The position numbers and the translations under genes are program-made. DNA of 47,521 nt, taken from positions 1 through 47,521 of the IMG/VR virus record IMGVR_UViG_3300008448_000153. One strand, 5' to 3'. The notes beneath the pieces are model-generated. The model was not told the DNA's origin. It did no database searches and saw only the letters and a list, made by a program, of their open reading frames with translations. Numbering within the stretch: the stretch's first letter is position 1; each line of letters opens with the position of its first letter. Positions 42,298 to 47,521 of the stretch are shown piece by piece. Source of the DNA: a virus.

Positions 42298-45200
42298 TGG
42301 CTTTAGAGAATACATTTGGTTTAAACGATCAGACTGTTTCTAATGACTTTGAAGCTGCTAATCAAATGGTGGCTTCAGAAGTTGAGAATAGTCAAGTAAA
42401 TGGTGCAGAGCTTGACTTTAGCACTGCTGAAGATCCTTTTGGAGATTTGGCTGGTTTTAATGTAGACAACATTAAAAAAACTCCTGAAAATAATACAGGA
42501 ACGTCTATTAGTAATCAAGGTGGGGGACCTGGTGATCCTGTCCCTGCACAGAAGCCTAAAATGACAATGAATGATCTTGTAAACTTGTCAAATAAACAAA
42601 GACAAAGTTTAAAAAATTTTAGTGAAACTGCCCCCGCTAAAGTTGAAAGTTATAGAGATCCAATGCTTGCTTATGGAGCTTATACATTTGATCAATACAC
42701 TAGTAATGTAGACAGATATAGAGGATATGGACAAAGTACATTTAATAAGATTGGTTTCAACCCATTAGAAAATAACGAAGAAAGATTTAATGAGAACACT
42801 ACTGGGTGGCAGGATTTTAAAAGAATGACTGGTCAATGGGGAAGTTTATTTGGATCAGCTTTTGTAAGTAACTATAGAACAATTAGTAATTACTTTACAG
42901 GAGAATCAGGACTTTTTGATCCTGATCGAGAAGCTGCTCAACAGTATGAAAAGGCCATGAGCCTTGGCATGTCTTCAAAAGAAACAGCCATGGGGAAAAT
43001 ATCTAACTTTTCTCTAAACATGGCTTATTCAATTGGTATTGTTGCAAACGTCTTAGCTGAAGAATTTGCTTTAGGTTTAATAACAACTGCTACAGGTGGT
43101 GGTGCAGGTGGTGCAGCAGCTGCACGTACTGGAACAAACATAGCAAGAGCTGGAGAACGTTTAAGTGCTTTACGTAGAGCAACAGAAGTTGCTAAAGCTG
43201 GTCTTAGACAAACCTCTCTTGGTGGTGGTGCACAAGTACTTAAGGGTGGGTTTGGTATTCTTAAGTCTTTTAAGGATATAAACAACGCTAGAAAATTTTA
43301 TACAGGTGTAAAAACCGGAGGTTTACTTCTTGGAAAAGGTGCAGTTAATATTGTAAATCCTTTTAGAGGAACTACAAAAACTCTATCCGAGATTGGACAA
43401 GGGACAGGTACATATGCTAATTTAAGTAACTTTGCTAAAGCATCTAGTGCTTTTGGTAGCTTCTATAGAGATATAAGAGAAGGATTATTTGCTGTTAGTG
43501 AAGCTCAGTTAGAAGGTGGTGGAGTGTACAATCAAGTGCTTGACGAGCAGCTTGACTACTATATGAAGACTCATAATGGTCAATTACCTGATCAAAACGG
43601 ATGGGCTACAATCTATCAGAATGCTGAAAAAGCAGGTAAGCTAGACACTCTTGTAAATGTACCTATCATTTATCTTTCTAACAGATTGGTATTTGATGGG
43701 CTGTTTAAGTTTAGAGCGTTAGATAATGCATTAGATGCTGCAGAACAAGCAACTAGAAAATCAGTAGCTAAACAAATATCTTATGACGCTGCTAGCAGAA
43801 CTTTCTCAGAATCCGTTCAAGGTTTTGCTTCAAGAGCTAAAGGATTAATTAAAACTCCAAAAGCATACTTAGGAAACTTTATTAACTACACTAAAGCAAA
43901 TTTTGCAGAAGGTGTACAGGAAAGTTTACAAGAAACTGCAGGAGCATCTATTGCAAACTACTACAATAATGTATATAAGAACCCTGCATTAGGTGGGGAA
44001 GACTATGCAAGAAGTATGGTGTGGGGTGCTGCTAAAGAAAACATCTGGTCTCCACAAGGAGCTGAGATTTTCTTAAATGGTTTCTTGATGGGAGGAGGTA
44101 CAAAACTTGTACAGAATACTATTTTTGGTACTGTGAATGGATTAGGTAGGATGTACAACCAGAAGTTTAGAAAAGAAAGATATGATGCATATCTTAAACA
44201 GAAAGCCACTTTAAAGACAGATGCCATAAATGCAATAAATGGAATTATGGCTGACCCTGAAAAGTTCTTTTCACGTAGAAAAGAAAGTGTGGTTAATCAG
44301 TACAGAGCAAACTTAAACATGTCTGAGGCTGAGTTAAATGATGATGATAAAACTTTCTATGACTCTAAAGATGAGAAAACGTTTGATCACATTTTTACAG
44401 CATTAGATACTAAGACCTTTGATTTAGTTATTAATGCATTAGAAGATATGGGTAAGCTTTCTGATGTAGAGCTTGCCTCAGCCTTTAACTTACAAGATGG
44501 TACTAAAGCTAAAGATAAACTAAACGAATATATAACTAGGGCTAACGAGATTAAGGATGTATATGGAAAAGTAAATTCTCAATTCTCTAATCCTTTTAAC
44601 CCTAAGAAATATAAAAAGACAAACGGGGACAAGTATGTAAATGAGGTGTTAGCTTATAAGGCTTATGAAGATGCTAAGAAGTTAATCATTGCTTCACAGT
44701 TTGGATTTAACAGAGCTACACAGAGATTACAAGGTTTGATGTCAGACTTGTCTACAAATAGACCAGTTGCATCTGCTTCTGCTACAGACATCACAGTATT
44801 ACAAAATAATGATCTTATGAATAATGAGATCAAGATTCTTGGTGATGAAATAAAAATGTTAGAGCAGTCTGATGACCCTAAACAAAAAGAACTTGCTGCT
44901 AAAAAAAGAACTAAGCTAGAAGCTTTAGTTAAATACTCTAATGCATTAGAGAGATATCAAGCTGGATTAAAGAGTCAGACTAACGTAAATGAAAACGGAC
45001 AGTTTGAAATTCCTTTTAATGAGGAAGCTATAGCACCGTTACGTGATGCTTATAAAGAATACCTAAAAGCAATTGCTAACATTAACAATGATGCATATGT
45101 TTTTGAAGGTAAGATAGATGACTCTTTCAAAAAAATATTAGACATTTATAGTTTAGGTAAGGATGCTCAGAATTATTTACAGAATGTAAATGGACTGACC

Positions 45201-47521
45201 AATCCTGAAATGTTTGCTAGACATGCTACAATTATAAATGAGACATACAGAAACATGTATGAGCAGAGAGAAAAGTTAATGGCTAATGCTTTTGATGAAT
45301 TTCTTTCTATTAATGAATTTAATAAGCTCACAGAGTATATTGCTCAACTTGGAGTAAAGTTGACAGATGAGGAACTTCAAGCAATGGTTTTTGAAGGAGC
45401 TTCTCCTACACAGTTTTTAGATTTAGTGAGCGGAGAACCTTTGAGTGAAACAGATCCTAGAGTGGAGAAGGCTAAAGATGCTATTGAGATATTTGTTAAA
45501 CTTAGACAGGATAAGTTAGCTGAACAAGAAGCTCAAGAACAAGCTCAACAGGATGAAGAAGAGAAGAAAAAAATAGCTGAGCAACAGATTCAGCCTGAAG
45601 AAGAAAAACCTGAGGAGAAAAAAGCTAAGAAGAAAGAAGTAGTACCTGCAGATTTAGCTTCTAGACTTGAGGCTGCTTATAATGAATACATAGATAATAA
45701 TCCTGAGGCTGATATTACATATGATGAGTATGTAGAGACATCAGCTAAGGCTGCTAATATTAAAGCTCAGTATGAAGCTGAGCAGAAGAAGGGTGCTGCT
45801 GCTGTTACACCTGCTCCTGCTATTAAACCAGCAGAACCTACTCCAACACCTGCTCCCACACCAACAGCTCCTGTTTCTACAGATGGTGCTAAAGCTAATG
45901 TTATTTTACCCATAGGAACTTCTGGAAGTGGAAAATCTACTTTTATAAAAAGTTTACCTCAAGAAAATTTAGTAATCATTTCTCCTGATGACATGAGAAT
46001 TGAGTTTACAGGAGATATAAATGATAAATCTAAAGATAAGGAAATTTATATTGAAGCTGCTAAAAGAGCAATAGAAGCTGTAAAGAATGGTAAACAGGTA
46101 GTCTTTGATACCACCAATTTAACTAAAGAAAAAAGAAGACCATTTATAGAGGCTATTAAAAAAGCAATACCTGGTGCTAATATTCAGTATAAGCTAATGC
46201 CTTTAAATGTTGAATTGGCTAAACAAAGAATAAAAGCGGATATTGCAGCAGGAGTTAACAGGGCAAATGTATCTGATGAAACAATAGATAGGCATGCTGC
46301 ATCTTATCCACAGATGCTAGAAGATATTAAGAAAGAAGATATAACAGAGTATAAACCCGTTAGTGTTTCTACAGATGCTAGAGCTGATATAGAAAGAAGA
46401 AGAAAAGAAGAGTTAGATCAAAACTTCAGTAAGGAACAATTAAGTTATTACAAAGATAGTGGATATGCTAGTCCGAATGATCCAGTAGCAAAAAGACAAC
46501 CTTATTTTAATTTTGATAGAAATGGGGAGGTAGCAGAAAAAGCTAATCTTTTTAACCAGATTAATGCTAAATATGATGCAGAACTAACTGCTTTAGAAGG
46601 AGCTAAACCTGCTGAGCCTACTGCAACCCCTACACCTACTGGTCCTATTGAACTTGTAATTCCAGAGTTTTCTACTTCTTCAAAAGAAGAATCTTTTGCT
46701 AAGATGATTCCATTTCTTAAAGCATTAGAGGACGTTGAAGGAAAAATTCTTCTTGCACTGGATAAACCTGACTATAAAGAACAGATTACTAAAATTATCA
46801 ATGAGTTTAATCAATCTACAAAAATAATTAACGGATGGAGATTATCAATAGGTATTGAAGATAAAGGTATAGAAAGACTTCGTAAGGAAGAACGTCAAGA
46901 TAGAATCTATACAGTAGGTAACATTAATACTATTAACTATGTTCCTGTTGATAATCCGTCTTATATACCTGCTACTAAAAAAGGTAAGAAAATTGATATG
47001 ATGGTTGTGTCTGAAACACTAGAGTTTAGAGTACCTGCTGTATATAATAGAGATATTGAAGATGAGAAGTACAAAAAATTTTCAGCTTATTATTTAGAAC
47101 GTTATAATGTAATTACAGATCTTATTATAAAAGAAGGTAAAGTAACTCCTCCACCTGCTCTTGCAAGTGTAGATGATTTATTTACTTTAGAAAAAGCTCA
47201 GCCCACTGTAGCTGCAACACCTGTTACTCTTGAAACAGAAGAAATTGATAGTGTAGAAGAAGTACAAACTAGATTAAATGAAGATCTTGGTATAACATCT
47301 AATATACGTATAGATACTTATTTAAGCGGATTACATTATGTGCAAACAGAAGATGGTAAATATTATGTAATTCCAGATTCTAATGCTCCTGGATATGGTG
47401 ATGTATCTGCTAAGGAAGTTACAAAAGAGCAAATTATAAAACCATTTAGAACAGAAGCTGAATGGAGAAAAGTTGGAATAGAAGTAGCTCCTATTACTAT
47501 AGATCGTAAAACAGAAATACA
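42297..47521 (+). CDS. giant cargo protein with polynucleotide-kinase-like domain (3' end beyond window)
   Basis: At least 1741 residues are visible without a stop before the window edge. The ATG at 42297 overlaps the preceding stop. A hydrophobic stretch lies at about 238-275 (NMAYSIGIVANVLAEEF, then Gly/Ala-rich), suggestive of membrane insertion. Long helices and Lys/Glu/Gln-rich linkers follow. A P-loop kinase domain spans ~1200-1350: GTSGSGKST (1207-1215), SPDDMR (1229-1234, the DxxR of T4 Pnk-type enzymes), and VFDTTNL (1269-1275). Pro-rich linkers flank it. It is probably ejected with the genome, where it could phosphorylate nucleic-acid ends. Confidence 0.7.
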   Translation, partial: MALENTFGLNDQTVSNDFEAANQMVASEVENSQVNGAELDFSTAEDPFGDLAGFNVDNIKKTPENNTGTSISNQGGGPGDPVPAQKPKMTMNDLVNLSNKQRQSLKNFSETAPAKVESYRDPMLAYGAYTFDQYTSNVDRYRGYGQSTFNKIGFNPLENNEERFNENTTGWQDFKRMTGQWGSLFGSAFVSNYRTISNYFTGESGLFDPDREAAQQYEKAMSLGMSSKETAMGKISNFSLNMAYSIGIVANVLAEEFALGLITTATGGGAGGAAAARTGTNIARAGERLSALRRATEVAKAGLRQTSLGGGAQVLKGGFGILKSFKDINNARKFYTGVKTGGLLLGKGAVNIVNPFRGTTKTLSEIGQGTGTYANLSNFAKASSAFGSFYRDIREGLFAVSEAQLEGGGVYNQVLDEQLDYYMKTHNGQLPDQNGWATIYQNAEKAGKLDTLVNVPIIYLSNRLVFDGLFKFRALDNALDAAEQATRKSVAKQISYDAASRTFSESVQGFASRAKGLIKTPKAYLGNFINYTKANFAEGVQESLQETAGASIANYYNNVYKNPALGGEDYARSMVWGAAKENIWSPQGAEIFLNGFLMGGGTKLVQNTIFGTVNGLGRMYNQKFRKERYDAYLKQKATLKTDAINAINGIMADPEKFFSRRKESVVNQYRANLNMSEAELNDDDKTFYDSKDEKTFDHIFTALDTKTFDLVINALEDMGKLSDVELASAFNLQDGTKAKDKLNEYITRANEIKDVYGKVNSQFSNPFNPKKYKKTNGDKYVNEVLAYKAYEDAKKLIIASQFGFNRATQRLQGLMSDLSTNRPVASASATDITVLQNNDLMNNEIKILGDEIKMLEQSDDPKQKELAAKKRTKLEALVKYSNALERYQAGLKSQTNVNENGQFEIPFNEEAIAPLRDAYKEYLKAIANINNDAYVFEGKIDDSFKKILDIYSLGKDAQNYLQNVNGLTNPEMFARHATIINETYRNMYEQREKLMANAFDEFLSINEFNKLTEYIAQLGVKLTDEELQAMVFEGASPTQFLDLVSGEPLSETDPRVEKAKDAIEIFVKLRQDKLAEQEAQEQAQQDEEEKKKIAEQQIQPEEEKPEEKKAKKKEVVPADLASRLEAAYNEYIDNNPEADITYDEYVETSAKAANIKAQYEAEQKKGAAAVTPAPAIKPAEPTPTPAPTPTAPVSTDGAKANVILPIGTSGSGKSTFIKSLPQENLVIISPDDMRIEFTGDINDKSKDKEIYIEAAKRAIEAVKNGKQVVFDTTNLTKEKRRPFIEAIKKAIPGANIQYKLMPLNVELAKQRIKADIAAGVNRANVSDETIDRHAASYPQMLEDIKKEDITEYKPVSVSTDARADIERRRKEELDQNFSKEQLSYYKDSGYASPNDPVAKRQPYFNFDRNGEVAEKANLFNQINAKYDAELTALEGAKPAEPTATPTPTGPIELVIPEFSTSSKEESFAKMIPFLKALEDVEGKILLALDKPDYKEQITKIINEFNQSTKIINGWRLSIGIEDKGIERLRKEERQDRIYTVGNINTINYVPVDNPSYIPATKKGKKIDMMVVSETLEFRVPAVYNRDIEDEKYKKFSAYYLERYNVITDLIIKEGKVTPPPALASVDDLFTLEKAQPTVAATPVTLETEEIDSVEEVQTRLNEDLGITSNIRIDTYLSGLHYVQTEDGKYYVIPDSNAPGYGDVSAKEVTKEQIIKPFRTEAEWRKVGIEVAPITIDRKTEI

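Noticed and set aside
43025-44227. Minus-strand open frames at 43025-43285 and 44003-44227
   Set aside because: They are shadows of the giant + strand gene starting at 42297, which reads through the whole region without a stop.
1-47521. Stop-codon reassignment, as in some large gut phages
   Set aside because: TAG ends the genes at 8584, 9159 and 19090; TGA ends those at 12076 and 24748; TAA ends the rest. Long frames do not run through TAG or TGA.

Overview
The window is a gene-dense, AT-rich stretch read entirely from the + strand. It encodes the virion-structure half of a large tailed bacteriophage. The gene order is scaffold-like protein, major capsid protein, head and neck proteins, fibre genes, ring/neck proteins, a 1517-aa muzzle-like tail protein, then a run of very large internal (cargo or ejected) proteins. 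This resembles crAss-like phages (Crassvirales) or close relatives infecting Bacteroidota. That placement is inferred from family resemblance and layout; no terminase, portal or RNA polymerase gene lies in the window to confirm it. Translation starts also fit: almost none has a Shine-Dalgarno sequence, and six carry an upstream AAAACCAA motif. TAA, TAG and TGA all end genes, so the standard code is in use.

Layout. 1-9135: scaffold, capsid protein, several small basic proteins with conserved phage micro-domains, a neck-like protein, a ferritin-like protein, and a second abundant structural protein at 7137 whose leader and codon choice match those of the capsid gene. 8584-14877: a small zinc-ribbon protein, a fibre-like protein, two large fibres with YadA-type beta-roll repeats (the second richer in G+C), and a GIY-YIG homing endonuclease overlapping the end of the second fibre. 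14984-18153: three neighbouring cysteine-rich proteins sharing a head motif and carrying long Thr/Ser runs. 18182-21151: three glycosyltransferase-like genes, the last fused to an FkbM-type methyltransferase, closed by a strong terminator. 21301-25110: a metallophosphoesterase, a conserved unknown protein, two ring/neck-type proteins and an HExxH protein. 25103-47521: the muzzle-like protein and seven cargo proteins, the last cut by the window edge.

The most interesting systems are these. (i) Mucin-like Thr-rich virion proteins sit directly upstream of glycosyltransferases and a sugar-type methyltransferase, suggesting that the phage glycosylates its own fibres. (ii) A ferritin-like protein with an apparently complete diiron site lies inside the capsid/neck operon. 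(iii) Two enzymatic domains are buried in giant putative cargo proteins: a protein-kinase-like domain in the 1262-aa protein and a polynucleotide-kinase-like P-loop domain in the protein starting at 42297. (iv) A short LPxMQxAG-like motif recurs ten times across four consecutive cargo genes and may be a processing or packaging signal.
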